From the NCBI GenBank assembly GCA_035380045.1, contig DAOSWM010000009.1, forward strand, positions 9,683 through 73,682: DNA of 64,000 nt, written 5' to 3'. The translations under genes and the position numbers were made by a program. The DNA is from DAOSWM01 sp035380045 (GTDB lineage Bacteria; Bacteroidota; Bacteroidia; Bacteroidales; Tenuifilaceae). The notes under the pieces were generated by a model. That model had not been told where the DNA came from. It saw only the letters and a list, made by a program, of their open reading frames with translations, and ran no database searches. This document shows, one piece after another, positions 18,589-28,263 of the stretch; the stretch's first letter is position 1; each line of letters opens with the position of its first letter.

Positions 18589-19044
18589 ATGACACTCGAA
18601 GAAAGGATTAACAACGATATTAAAGCCGCCATGCTGGCAAAAGAGAAGATTCGCCTCGAAGCGCTTCGCGCCGTAAAAAGCGCCATACTCCTCGCAAAAA
18701 CCGAGAAAGGAGGAAGCGAAGGCCTTACAACAGAAGCGGAACTAAAACTCCTACAGAAACAGGTAAAGCAGCGTAAGGATTCGGCTGAAATTTACCAGCA
18801 GCAAAATCGGCCTGAACTGGCCGACAAGGAGCTGGCTGAAGCTGCCGCCATTGAGGAGTATCTTCCTAAAATGCTCTCCGACGAGGAGCTTACCTCTGAG
18901 GTAAAAAAGCTCATTGAGCAGGTTGGTGCAAAATCACCCGCCGATATGGGAAAGGTTATGGGTTTAGCCTCAAAATCCCTTGCTGGGAAAGCCGAAGGGA
19001 AAGCTATTGCGGATAAAGTTAAAAGCATTCTAGCGGCTATGTAA
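18589..19044 (+). CDS. yqeY: GatB/YqeY domain-containing protein
   Basis: A 151-residue, highly charged helical protein of the YqeY family, related to the tail domain of the GatB amidotransferase subunit. Typical segments are LEERINNDIKAAMLAKEK, the LRAVKSAI stretch and PADMGKVMG. The family binds tRNA in GatB, but the function of stand-alone YqeY proteins is not settled; a link to translation or tRNA is only inferred. It follows ftsZ closely, as in many Bacteroidota, and ends just before a strong terminator. Confidence 0.9.
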   Translation: MTLEERINNDIKAAMLAKEKIRLEALRAVKSAILLAKTEKGGSEGLTTEAELKLLQKQVKQRKDSAEIYQQQNRPELADKELAEAAAIEEYLPKMLSDEELTSEVKKLIEQVGAKSPADMGKVMGLASKSLAGKAEGKAIADKVKSILAAM

Positions 19045-19061
19045 AAATGTCGCAACTTCAC

Positions 19062-19093
19062 AAAAAATCCCCAGCAATGCTGGGGATTTTTTT
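19062..19093. terminator. Bidirectional rho-independent terminator
   Basis: A perfect 9-bp stem, ATCCCCAGC paired with GCTGGGGAT, with the 3-base loop AAT, flanked by an A run on the left and a T run on the right. It sits between the convergent yqeY and OmpA-like genes, so it can end transcription from both sides, including the whole division cluster. Confidence 0.92.
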
Positions 19094-19104
19094 ATGTGTT
19101 GTTC

Positions 19105-21492
19105 TTATATTCCAATAATCGTGAAATCAACTCGGCGGTTTTGAGCACGCCCTTCGGCGGTTTTATTACTTGCTTTTGGCTTTGAGAAGCCATATCCCTT
19201 CGACTCAATACGGTGTGCCGGAATTCCCTGCTTAATTACGTAATCGGCAACTGCCCTGGAGCGTTCCTCCGAAATGGTTTGGTTTATGGTTGCAGAACCA
19301 ACATTGTCGGTATGCCCACCAATTTCAACCTTCACGTTCTGGTACTCGCGCAGGAATTCAACCAGCTGGTTTAGTGAGCGGTACGATTCGGGTTTTAGCG
19401 CCGAACGGCCCGTTTCAAAGTAAATATTTTCAATATCAACCGATTGCCCAACCTCAATTGGAGTTACGTAGAAATTTTTCGGAATTTTCGTCATTGGGGC
19501 AACGTTGGTTAAATCAACCGGCTCAAACTTATTGTAGAAGTTAATTACCCGTGGCGTTAGGTCGTAGTTAAAGCCAACCGGTAACTTCAAGGTGTACGAG
19601 GCTTCCTCCGAATTGTAAATAAATGCTGGCGATTCAACGCCGTTAACCCGCATGGTTGCAACGTAACCCTCCTCGAGCTGCTTGCCCGTTTTTGTGTTTA
19701 TTATTTTACCCGAAAGGGTAACCATGTTGGCGTCCTCACGCTCGGCAAAAACATTCTGGTTAACCACAGTAAACTCAACGTAACCCTTCAGGTCAACAAT
19801 ATTGTCGAGCGATCGGTGATTTTTGGCTGCAATGGTTAGGTTATGTTCTTGCCCAAAAGGCAAGTTAACGGTAAACTTTCCTGAAACAGGATCAATAGCT
19901 ACTGAATCGGCGGGTTGCCCGTTAACCATTAGTTTTGGTTGTGCGTCGCCCAAAATTGGTGTAAACGATGTGTTATCGAGCGCAATTCCGTTAATCTGAA
20001 CCCAGGGAACTGAGGTAACATTCAACGTAATGTTCTCCTCTTTAAATGAGTTAACCTCTGTAACATCAACCGTTACACCTTCTCCGGTAAAGTTTGGCAC
20101 GTTGGGCGTAAAGGTGTATGCTTGCCCAAGCGGAAGTAACGCTTGGAATGCTGCGGAGAATTGATCGTATTTTACCGAGTCGGACACCTCGCCATTAATA
20201 AGAACTTTTGGCTGTTTCTCCATGGGAACAGGTAGGTTGGTGCGCGTGTCAACAAAACGTCCTTTTACCAGTACGAATGGAATTGCCGAGAAGTAGAGGT
20301 TAATCTTGGTTTCGGAGTACTCGCGAACGTTGGTTAAATCAATATCCGTGGAGATTCCGTTCCACTTTTCCATTATAGGTGTTAGCGTCCATGAGAAACC
20401 CAATGGAAGGATCGCTTCGTAGGAAGCGGATCCCTTGTCGACTGTCAAAGCAGTGAATTCTTCACCGTTCACTAAAATCTTGTAATCGTTATCATCCAGC
20501 ATCAACGTTTGGTCGGCCTGGTTCAGTATTAACCCGGTAACACGTACGAATGGATTCTCCTCGTATATTTTCACCCGAAAAATGTCCGATTTCCCCAGCG
20601 AATTGGTAATTGAGGAGTAGTAGGCCCAGCTTCCCTTTGAATTTAGTTTGAAGTACGACTCCCAGTTCCGAGTATTAATTGTATCGGTTACCCTTTGGGG
20701 AGCGGACCACACTCTATAGGTATCATCGGTTCTGTCGGCATAAAAAATATCGAAGTTATCCCTTTTCTTTTCGTAGCTGGCAGAGAAGAACAACCTTTTT
20801 TTATCGGCAGAAAGGAACGGTGCTTCCACGCTTCTGGCTTGATTTGCCTTCTTGGGACCGCCTCTTATTACCTTGGGTTTTGAGTACACTCCATCGTCAA
20901 CTCTTTTCGAAACAAAAGTTAGCAGTTTTGTTCCGTCGGCTTTCTTAGCATAGGAAATAAGAAGAATTTCCTCATCGGGGCTCATGTAAGCCGTTGCTAC
21001 CTTCCCAATATTCTTTCGCTTTAGTCCTTTCACTTTTATGGGAACAGGAGCGCTCCAAATATTCTCCCCAAGTCTTTCAATAATTGAAAATCCTCGGGTA
21101 AGCCAGCGGGTTCCTTTCTCGTTAAATCGTCCAATAATTAAGTACGACTTGCCATCCTCAAGGGCAGAAAGTATTGCGTTGTACTTGCCAATATTCACCG
21201 AATTGGGGAGCCTCTCGGCATTACCCCAGGTGCCGTCGTCCTGCAATTTGGAGCACCAAATATCCTGGCTGTCATCTTTCCCAAACCGATTATCGGGATG
21301 GTTTACTCTGGTAAAAAACAACATTTTACCATCCATCGAAATAACCGGATTTATTTCAGAGTACTTTGAGTTTACGTTTGCCCCAAGGTTTTGAGGGGTG
21401 AACGATGTTTGTGCGTTCGTAACGAGAACATACATCGTTACTGTAAAAACTAGTAATAATGACTTTATATATTGCTTCATATCTTTTTTCAA
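19105..21492 (-). CDS. PD40/OmpA-family outer-membrane protein with four internal repeats
   Basis: 795 residues with a signal peptide (cleavage near NAQ-T at 27-28). Residues about 40-310 contain PD40/WD40-like beta-propeller blades (for example KRLFFSASYEKK...FDIFYADR). Residues 314-679 are four tandem copies of an unnamed beta-rich unit of about 91 residues, each starting PFV/PWV-like and containing an LPLG or LPFG motif. The C-terminal 688-795 is an OmpA domain (GGHTDNVGSA, RAQNRRVDF) that binds peptidoglycan. It is the last gene of a three-gene minus-strand operon with a DUF5723-like barrel and a lipoprotein. A role in anchoring an outer-membrane complex to the cell wall is inferred. A second possible start is the ATG four codons in. 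Confidence 0.85.
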   Translation of the reverse strand: MKKDMKQYIKSLLLVFTVTMYVLVTNAQTSFTPQNLGANVNSKYSEINPVISMDGKMLFFTRVNHPDNRFGKDDSQDIWCSKLQDDGTWGNAERLPNSVNIGKYNAILSALEDGKSYLIIGRFNEKGTRWLTRGFSIIERLGENIWSAPVPIKVKGLKRKNIGKVATAYMSPDEEILLISYAKKADGTKLLTFVSKRVDDGVYSKPKVIRGGPKKANQARSVEAPFLSADKKRLFFSASYEKKRDNFDIFYADRTDDTYRVWSAPQRVTDTINTRNWESYFKLNSKGSWAYYSSITNSLGKSDIFRVKIYEENPFVRVTGLILNQADQTLMLDDNDYKILVNGEEFTALTVDKGSASYEAILPLGFSWTLTPIMEKWNGISTDIDLTNVREYSETKINLYFSAIPFVLVKGRFVDTRTNLPVPMEKQPKVLINGEVSDSVKYDQFSAAFQALLPLGQAYTFTPNVPNFTGEGVTVDVTEVNSFKEENITLNVTSVPWVQINGIALDNTSFTPILGDAQPKLMVNGQPADSVAIDPVSGKFTVNLPFGQEHNLTIAAKNHRSLDNIVDLKGYVEFTVVNQNVFAEREDANMVTLSGKIINTKTGKQLEEGYVATMRVNGVESPAFIYNSEEASYTLKLPVGFNYDLTPRVINFYNKFEPVDLTNVAPMTKIPKNFYVTPIEVGQSVDIENIYFETGRSALKPESYRSLNQLVEFLREYQNVKVEIGGHTDNVGSATINQTISEERSRAVADYVIKQGIPAHRIESKGYGFSKPKASNKTAEGRAQNRRVDFTIIGI

Positions 21493-21515
21493 TTAGCGTT
21501 AGTTTCTTTATATTT

Positions 21516-22919
21516 CTAACGGTATGGCAGCCCTTGCTGAGTTTTAACCCTGCCAAAAACGAGATTCATCCCAAATCTAAAGTTCACGTTTGTAAAGGTT
21601 AGAACGTTGGTTTTGCTTGTTGGGAAGAAATAGTTGTCGGCCATCATGTAAATCTGAACAGGTCCGGGTTTCACAAGAAGTCCAAACCCAAAGTTTGAAG
21701 CGGTTCGCTGATTAAATGAGGCTGACAGCATCAGGTTGAAAGCCCTTCCTAAGCCCTGCGAAGCTCCCACGGTAAAAGCCGGGTAAACCTTACGGTTTAC
21801 GGTAGTATAGAACTGGAAAGCCAAGTTTGTTCTCTTTGCCAGCTGGTAGTTTGCCCGAAGGTAGAATTTTGGCGAAAGCCAGGTTGTGTATGCTCCGGTA
21901 AACGTTTGGTCATCGAAATTATTAACAAACCCATCGAGCAAACTGTCAACATCCAAACTCCGGTTGTAAAGGTAGCCAGCCAAAGCATCGAGCCCCTCGA
22001 ATGTGGCTTCGCCAGTTACATTGGCATGCCTGGTGCTATCGCTCCAGCTGATGAATCCCACATCGCTGAAGGAGAACGAAAAAGTTGTTCGCTGATCGAA
22101 CTTATAGGCTACGCCTCCGCTCAAAGCAAAACCGGGGTTTCGAAAACGGGTAAAGTAATCAATCAGGTAATCGGTATTATCAAATTTATCTGTATTCAGT
22201 TCGGGCGAGAAAAAATCTGAGTCCTCTGTTGTAACAAAATCAAGGGGTGCACCAGCAGTATAGAGAGTTGCATCGGCATTAACGGTGTGAGCATACATAT
22301 CGTCATCAATGCTAATCTTCAAACTTGTTGGTTTCATGTATGCGTTTGTCAACCCCTGAAGCAAGCTAAGCCTCCCTCCAATAATCCATTTATTCACCTC
22401 GGTTGATAGCCCAACTGTGTACTCACGGTAAATACTTGCGTTCAGACCAAGGGGCGTAAAATCTATTTGTTCGCCAACCATGGCGCCATTCCCCTCAACG
22501 GCAAGTGTCATAAGATCCTTTGGGTAAAAGAATGATACATCGTGGTTCTGGCGCGCAGCAAACCAAAAATCCCAGTTGTACACCTTAAGTCGAACGTGCA
22601 ACAGCTCAATACCGGCATGGGCAAACAGCATATTCTGCTCCTTTAAAGCGTCGGGGATCAACTTCGGGTCAATAATTAGCGAATCGATTGCTGTATCCCA
22701 GTAAGAAATTGATTTGGGCACAAATCCGTTGTGAATTCCCTGAACGCTAATTGACGAGAGACCCGGGATTCCTATACTCAATGTATGTTCTGCTCTGGCA
22801 GTTGGGTTTAGGTAGGTCGACTGGAAAACGTCACCAAAAAAGGGTAACCCTAAATCGGATTGTGGCAGAGCCACAAAGCTGGCCAGAAGGATTGATATGG
22901 TTATTGTAATCTTTTTCAC
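21516..22919 (-). CDS. DUF5723-like outer-membrane beta-barrel protein
   Basis: 467 residues. I chose the GTG at 22919, which gives a clean signal peptide (MKKITITISILLASFVALPQS) and sits four bases after the stop of the upstream lipoprotein gene; a TTG at 22940 would overlap it and add seven residues. The mature part is rich in alternating aromatic/polar strands and resembles Bacteroidota DUF5723 proteins (YLNPTARAEHTLSIGIPGLS, then long barrel-like strands ending in VNFRFGMNLVFGRV). No function is established for the family. The operon context suggests a complex with the lipoprotein and the OmpA protein on either side. Confidence 0.75.
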   Translation of the reverse strand: MKKITITISILLASFVALPQSDLGLPFFGDVFQSTYLNPTARAEHTLSIGIPGLSSISVQGIHNGFVPKSISYWDTAIDSLIIDPKLIPDALKEQNMLFAHAGIELLHVRLKVYNWDFWFAARQNHDVSFFYPKDLMTLAVEGNGAMVGEQIDFTPLGLNASIYREYTVGLSTEVNKWIIGGRLSLLQGLTNAYMKPTSLKISIDDDMYAHTVNADATLYTAGAPLDFVTTEDSDFFSPELNTDKFDNTDYLIDYFTRFRNPGFALSGGVAYKFDQRTTFSFSFSDVGFISWSDSTRHANVTGEATFEGLDALAGYLYNRSLDVDSLLDGFVNNFDDQTFTGAYTTWLSPKFYLRANYQLAKRTNLAFQFYTTVNRKVYPAFTVGASQGLGRAFNLMLSASFNQRTASNFGFGLLVKPGPVQIYMMADNYFFPTSKTNVLTFTNVNFRFGMNLVFGRVKTQQGLPYR

Positions 22920-22923
22920 GGCA

Positions 22924-24585
22924 CTAGTTTGAAAGGTCAATACTTAATGTTGCATAAACACTCATTTGTACTCCTATAGTGTTTGTTGTTAGTATTTTAA
23001 CGCTCTGTCCATCGGTTCCTCCAGTATGTAACCTGTAAAAGAATACGATTGAGTTTGATGCGGATAGCTCCTCGTACCTAGTTTTTGTCATCTCAATGGT
23101 TGAATACTTTTCGGTTATCCCGCTGGCTTCTCCATTCGCATCAACTGGTGCACTATCGATGAACCAATCGTCCTCATCATCGCTAAAGAACTGGTCAACC
23201 ATGTTCCCGTCGGCATCAAGAAACTCTGCCTGGAAAGCCATGTCGAAAGGAATTCCGTTGGAAAACTTGAACTTCACCATTACCTTGGGTTCCGAATCTC
23301 CTGTAGTTTCGCCTAGAAGATCCCCCAGCTCGGGCCAGCTAAAGTTTGCCAATGTATCGGATATAATGTGGGTTGTAATTCTTCCGTAAAGCGGAAGGGT
23401 AATGTCTGAAATAAAAGAAATGGAGCTATTGCTTTTAACAAAGTGTTCATGGTCATCGGCATTATCGCCAATGTTAAACAATGCATCAATGTCAAGAATA
23501 CTGGGTGCTATCTCAAATGCATCGGTAATATTTGAATTTGTAGCATTCAGCAAGTAAGTAGATGACATACTCTCATCGGTAGTTGAGGTAATAGGATTCA
23601 CTATGTTTAAGTCGGTAACGTTTAAGTCTCCTGCAGTGGGCACTCCACTGTTTGTAACCGGAACCACGTCGCCAATATTATTTATAAACTCAAACTCTGT
23701 GAACTGGAAAACCATTGGCACGCCAAAACTACTAACAGCAGTTAAGGCTAACGAAGGTTCTTCAAAATATTGGTCAGCAAGAAGGGTTGAGCTAAATACA
23801 TTGATGTAATACTTTATGCTCTCATTGAGGAAAGAAGCATTAAAGCTACCAACTAGAAGTTCGTACTCAGGTTCAGTCACATCAATGTATACCTTAATGC
23901 TCCCCTCGGTACTGGGATTACCGCTGGAGGTAAGTGTTGCTTTCACTTCGTAGGTTAAAGTGTTGTAAGTATCATCATCAGAATTGTATAGATTCATTAT
24001 ATAGTTACTAAGCGCTCTGGTATCAGAGGTACTGCTCCCTTGTGTATTCAGGTTGAATGGCAGAACATACGTTGACCCAACAGTGTTCACAAGGGAAGTG
24101 ATTCTTAGAGAACCCGAAACCTGGTGGTGAAAATCATTTTCAATTCTTACGCTTAGCGTTCCCCCGGAAAAACGAGCCTCCTTGAGTTCTGCACCGAACA
24201 CTGCAACTGAACTTTCGGTAAACGTTTCGGTTACCTCCCCAACCTGAGAACCAACTGGGAAGTCAGGAGGTACTGGCAAACTCATATCCTGTGAATACGA
24301 CAAGGGGGTGAATGTGAACAATTCACTAGCACTACTTAGCTGCATTGTATCGCGGAATGCCATGTAGAACATGGTGGTGCCAGGCAAAGTATCAACCAGT
24401 GTGTTTGCATCGCTTCGCTCAACCAGCTCCCGGAAAGTAATAGTAGAATTTATAACAGGCAGCACATACGAAGGGTTAATCGGTTCAATTTTAACTTTCT
24501 CAAAATCTTCCAGATAGCATCCGCTCATTATAACAGGCAGCAGAAGGTAAATCAGAAATTTTCCATTCTTCATATTTCTTATCAT
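22924..24585 (-). CDS. Hypothetical lipoprotein
   Basis: 553 residues with a lipoprotein signal: a hydrophobic stretch ends in the lipobox VIMSGC, so the mature protein begins at that cysteine. The rest is beta-rich, Ser/Thr/Asn-rich and has no motif I recognise; it repeats phrases such as IN-S-TITF and SDTLANFSW. An ATG four codons downstream (24573) is an alternative start with the same signal peptide. It is first in an apparent operon with the DUF5723-like barrel (4-base gap) and the OmpA protein (23-base gap), so a joint outer-membrane role is inferred. Confidence 0.7.
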   Translation of the reverse strand: MIRNMKNGKFLIYLLLPVIMSGCYLEDFEKVKIEPINPSYVLPVINSTITFRELVERSDANTLVDTLPGTTMFYMAFRDTMQLSSASELFTFTPLSYSQDMSLPVPPDFPVGSQVGEVTETFTESSVAVFGAELKEARFSGGTLSVRIENDFHHQVSGSLRITSLVNTVGSTYVLPFNLNTQGSSTSDTRALSNYIMNLYNSDDDTYNTLTYEVKATLTSSGNPSTEGSIKVYIDVTEPEYELLVGSFNASFLNESIKYYINVFSSTLLADQYFEEPSLALTAVSSFGVPMVFQFTEFEFINNIGDVVPVTNSGVPTAGDLNVTDLNIVNPITSTTDESMSSTYLLNATNSNITDAFEIAPSILDIDALFNIGDNADDHEHFVKSNSSISFISDITLPLYGRITTHIISDTLANFSWPELGDLLGETTGDSEPKVMVKFKFSNGIPFDMAFQAEFLDADGNMVDQFFSDDEDDWFIDSAPVDANGEASGITEKYSTIEMTKTRYEELSASNSIVFFYRLHTGGTDGQSVKILTTNTIGVQMSVYATLSIDLSN

Positions 24586-24681
24586 AAGTTGGTTTAAATG
24601 GCAATAATTGGCTGGTAAGTTAATAATTTATCGTTTCACAACAAATGCAATCAATAAAAAGTTAACAAACCGTATAAATAC

Positions 24682-24712
24682 AAAAAAAGGGAAGCACTTA
24701 TTTAGTCTTCCC
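24682..24712 (-). terminator. Rho-independent terminator after the PpiD-like gene
   Basis: On the minus strand GGGAAG pairs with CTTCCC and ACT pairs with AGT (one bulged G), with an AAATA loop, followed by seven T residues. It lies 23 bases beyond the PpiD stop and separates it from the lipoprotein operon. Confidence 0.8.
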
Positions 24713-24734
24713 TCTGTACAATTAATAAAATTCT

Positions 24735-26843
24735 TTAAAAGAACTTCGAACGCTTATCGTCAATGTTTGCATTGGTTTTTATTGCTTCGTAAGCTTCTCG
24801 TGAAGCTCTGTTTTGGAGGGTTGTGGAAAGCCGTTCTTTCTCTGCCAACATGTCACCTTCCTCTAAGTTGATGGCATCAACTGAAACAAGAATTACTCCC
24901 GAATTTCCAGCAATAGGTCCAACAAGTTTTCCCTCCTGTGCATTTGTAGCAGCACCAATTACTGCCGGCTCAAACCCTAACGATGAAACGGAGTACGATG
25001 AGAAGCTAACTCCTGCTGCATTCTGAACAGGAACGTTCAAGGAAGTTCCAACGTCCTGGAGGGTGCTAGTCTCTGCCATAGCATCTTTAATCTCTGCGGT
25101 AAGCATTTCTGCTTTCTTTTCACGAATAACCTTAGCTTTAACATCCTCCTTCACATTCTCTAGGGGTGCAATACCTTCCTCTTTCACGTTTGCCAGGGTG
25201 GCAACTACAAAGTTTTCTCCAAACTCAAACACTGGCGACACGCTGAATTTTTCAGAACGGTAGGCCCAACGTACAAGTTCTCTTGGGTTTTCTAATCCAG
25301 CAACCCGTTTGTCATTTTCTCGTAGGTTTGAAGCTAAACGTTTGGTTAACTTATTCTCTTGTAAAGCCTCGTTAAACATCTCGTAGGTATTGTTAACTCC
25401 TGCAAATTCACTCGCTTTTGAGTAAATTGCCTGGTAGGTTCGTGTGCTAGGTACAACCTTACGCTCAAGAATAGCAAGCTTAACTTTTCTTGAAGCATTT
25501 CCTTTATCAAGAACCTCGATTATGTGGTAACCATAACTGGTTTCTACCATACCAATATCCCCCTTCTTCCCCTTAAAACAAAAATCGTTGAAGGGCTTCA
25601 TCATCATACCCTCGGGGAACCAACCCAAATCACCACCCTTATTAACAGTGCCTGGGTCGTTGGAGTAGTTACTTGCAACGCGAGCAAAGCTTCCTCCATT
25701 TTTAATTACTCTCAGCAAGCTGTCGGCCTTAAGTTTCACTGAATCTTTCTGTGCAGGTGTCATCCCGTTTGTCCCAAATAGTATATGTCGGGCTTTTACT
25801 GAGTCGGGGAGGCTGGCAACCTCAACTATGCGTGCAATTTTATATGATTCACCATCGAAGTACGGACCAAAAGTTTCGTTTTCTCCAGCCTTATCAGCCC
25901 AACCGTTTAACTCCTCATCGGGCATTTGCCCCATTTTTACATATTTGTCTTCAAATTTGGAGTCGGAGTTAAGGTTAATGAACTGTACTGGCTCTTTCGA
26001 GTTAGTAAACTCGTTTTTAATTTTTTGAATCCACTCCTCCGCAATTTTATTGTCGTCATCTGACGGGACAATTGGAAAAACTACATACTCCACATCGCGA
26101 AGCGAATTTTGCTGAAACTCCTGTGAATTATTATTGTAGTAATCCTTAATTTCACTTTCGGTTACTTGAACCAATGAATCATTAATGGAGGAGTAACGTT
26201 TCACGATGAAGCTGAAATCTACTTTTTTATTCCTGTTCTCTACGATGCTGTTTGCTTGCAAGTCGGTAATGTACATGCCCTTCTTAATGAGGTTACTGTA
26301 CTTGGTGAACAACCTGTCCTTTTTAATTAACTTCTCAATATACAGCCAGAATTCTTTGCGTAATCCAGATGGATCGTTCTCAAAACTTTTCAGAAAGTTT
26401 ATGATTGCTTCCCTGTTCACCTCACCGGTTTGAGGGTTCCCAAATTGTTGAATTATGATTGGGTGTAGGTTATTTCCTTGAACCATATCGAAAAGTTCGT
26501 CAGGAGTTATTGATAACCCTATCTTTTCGTAGTTCTTTTCAAGAACGTTCTCCTGTACTATTTCTTTCCAAATTTCTTCGCGAATACGCTCAGCTGTTTG
26601 CTCATCGATTGAACTTTGGCCTGAAAGAGCCTTGTTTAGCTCCATAACGTAATCTACCCTGTCCTGGTATACCTGGTAAGGGATTGATTTTCCTGAAATC
26701 TCTGCAATTTCAAATTGGTTTCTGTTAAAAAGAGAACCTCCTGACCCTAGGAAGTCGCTTAAAATGAATGAAAGCAGGGCAAGCCCAATAACTACTGCCA
26801 CTAACGTACCAGCACGATTCCTTAATTTCTCTAGTGTAGCCAT
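24735..26843 (-). CDS. PpiD-like periplasmic peptidyl-prolyl isomerase/foldase
   Basis: 702 residues. A single membrane anchor at about 12-31 (VAVVIGLALLSFILSDFLG) is followed by a SurA/PpiD-like N-terminal chaperone region and a parvulin domain at about 345-455 (VKARHILFGTNG, GGDLGWFPEGMM, GYHIIEVLDK). Membrane-anchored parvulins of this kind help outer-membrane proteins fold after export. The C-terminal part contains a second, degenerate parvulin-like region. The gene follows the CNNM transporter after 156 bases and ends at a clear terminator. Neighbouring envelope genes (LptC, outer-membrane protein) fit this role. Confidence 0.9.
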   Translation of the reverse strand: MATLEKLRNRAGTLVAVVIGLALLSFILSDFLGSGGSLFNRNQFEIAEISGKSIPYQVYQDRVDYVMELNKALSGQSSIDEQTAERIREEIWKEIVQENVLEKNYEKIGLSITPDELFDMVQGNNLHPIIIQQFGNPQTGEVNREAIINFLKSFENDPSGLRKEFWLYIEKLIKKDRLFTKYSNLIKKGMYITDLQANSIVENRNKKVDFSFIVKRYSSINDSLVQVTESEIKDYYNNNSQEFQQNSLRDVEYVVFPIVPSDDDNKIAEEWIQKIKNEFTNSKEPVQFINLNSDSKFEDKYVKMGQMPDEELNGWADKAGENETFGPYFDGESYKIARIVEVASLPDSVKARHILFGTNGMTPAQKDSVKLKADSLLRVIKNGGSFARVASNYSNDPGTVNKGGDLGWFPEGMMMKPFNDFCFKGKKGDIGMVETSYGYHIIEVLDKGNASRKVKLAILERKVVPSTRTYQAIYSKASEFAGVNNTYEMFNEALQENKLTKRLASNLRENDKRVAGLENPRELVRWAYRSEKFSVSPVFEFGENFVVATLANVKEEGIAPLENVKEDVKAKVIREKKAEMLTAEIKDAMAETSTLQDVGTSLNVPVQNAAGVSFSSYSVSSLGFEPAVIGAATNAQEGKLVGPIAGNSGVILVSVDAINLEEGDMLAEKERLSTTLQNRASREAYEAIKTNANIDDKRSKFF

Positions 26844-26999
26844 GTAACTTATAGGTTTAGTTCAATGTATATGTTTTATTTTGAAGGCACGAATATAGCT
26901 ATTTTGTATTTTGGTTTTACCTAAACAGCAAAATTTTAGCATAATCTTTTAAGAAATTAGCCTTTTTTGCCAACCTCAGCGATTTGTGTTAGGTAAAAC

Positions 27000-28262
27000 T
27001 TAGGAAAGAACTGAAAAATGTATCAGGTCGATACGGGTTCCATCCATCTTGGCAACTTTTATTCTGAAGTTACTTTGGGTAATAACCTCATGTAAATTAG
27101 GTATACTTTGGTGAACCGAGAGGACAAATCCGGCGAGGGTATCATACTCATCCGATTCTGGGATTCCAAACTTATACTTATCGTTAAGGTAGTCTACCTC
27201 GAGCCTGCCGGAAAGGATAAACTCATTCTCGCTCAGCTGCTTTTCAACCAAATCGCTCAAATCGTGCTCATCGTCAATCTCCCCGATAATTTCTTCAATA
27301 ATATCCTCAATGGTAACCAAGCCAGCCGTACCACCAAACTCATCAACAACAATGGCTATGCTCTTGTGTTCTTTGATAAAACGTGTGAGGAGCTTATTGG
27401 CGCGCATGGTTTCAGGTACAAAATCAATTTTTATTAGTTTCGACTTTATACTTTGTGGCTTTTTGAACAAGTCCTTACTGTTTACGTATCCAATTATGTT
27501 GTCTACATTTTCCTGGTGAACAGGCAGGCGGGAGTAATTAGTTTCAATAAATTTTTCGAGAAGTTCTGGAATGGATGCATTCACTTCTATCGCTTCAATA
27601 TCGGTTCGGGGAATCATACAGTCCCTCACTTTTATTTCACTAAAATCCAAAGCATTCTGGAAAAACTGAATATCCTTATCGTGTTTCTCTTCATCATCAT
27701 CGGAGGTATTCACTTCTCCTACAAAATGGTCGAGATCGATTTTGCCAAAAATATACTTCTCCTCACCGTAGCTTACCCTCAGTCGCAAGATTCTTTTTAT
27801 TATCCCCATCGAAATCCATGTAGCCATTTTACTGACTGGGTAAAAAACGATATAAAAGAGTAGCATGGGTAAGCTAAAAAAGTTAAGGAAACCGTTAGGG
27901 TGTAACCTAAACAGTGACTTGGGGAGAAATTCTGCAGTAATAAGAATAACGATTGTGGATATAAGGGTTTGGGTCAAAAGCAGCCCGAACTCGCCTAAAA
28001 TATAGGGAGAAAGCCTTGGCTCGAGTAATCTGGCAATTTCAATACCATACACAACCAAAGCAATGTTGTTCCCAACAAGCATTGTGGCAATATACTGCCC
28101 TGGGTTTCTTGTGAAAATTTGAATTATTCTTGACGAGAAGGTTCCTTTTTTTCGGTTTAACTCAATTCGTAACTTATTGGCTGAAACAAACGCAATCTCC
28201 ATGCCCGAAAAAAGGGCAGAGAATAGAATTGAGACACCTATTACCAAGAGGCTTGAATTCAT
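27000..28262 (-). CDS. CNNM/CorC (HlyC) family protein with CBS domains
   Basis: 420 residues. The N-terminal DUF21/CNNM membrane domain has about four hydrophobic segments (residues 1-170, including FSALFSGMEIAFVSANKLRIELNR). It is followed by paired CBS domains at about 205-330 (VRDCMIPRTDIEAIE, AIVVDEFGGTAGLVTIEDIIEEIIG) and a CorC/HlyC domain at the C-terminus. Relatives act in Mg2+/Co2+ handling, and one in flavobacteria, GldE, is linked to gliding; this protein cannot be assigned between them by sequence alone. One base separates it from the small membrane gene upstream. Confidence 0.88.
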   Translation of the reverse strand: MNSSLLVIGVSILFSALFSGMEIAFVSANKLRIELNRKKGTFSSRIIQIFTRNPGQYIATMLVGNNIALVVYGIEIARLLEPRLSPYILGEFGLLLTQTLISTIVILITAEFLPKSLFRLHPNGFLNFFSLPMLLFYIVFYPVSKMATWISMGIIKRILRLRVSYGEEKYIFGKIDLDHFVGEVNTSDDDEEKHDKDIQFFQNALDFSEIKVRDCMIPRTDIEAIEVNASIPELLEKFIETNYSRLPVHQENVDNIIGYVNSKDLFKKPQSIKSKLIKIDFVPETMRANKLLTRFIKEHKSIAIVVDEFGGTAGLVTIEDIIEEIIGEIDDEHDLSDLVEKQLSENEFILSGRLEVDYLNDKYKFGIPESDEYDTLAGFVLSVHQSIPNLHEVITQSNFRIKVAKMDGTRIDLIHFSVLS

Positions 28263-28263
28263 T

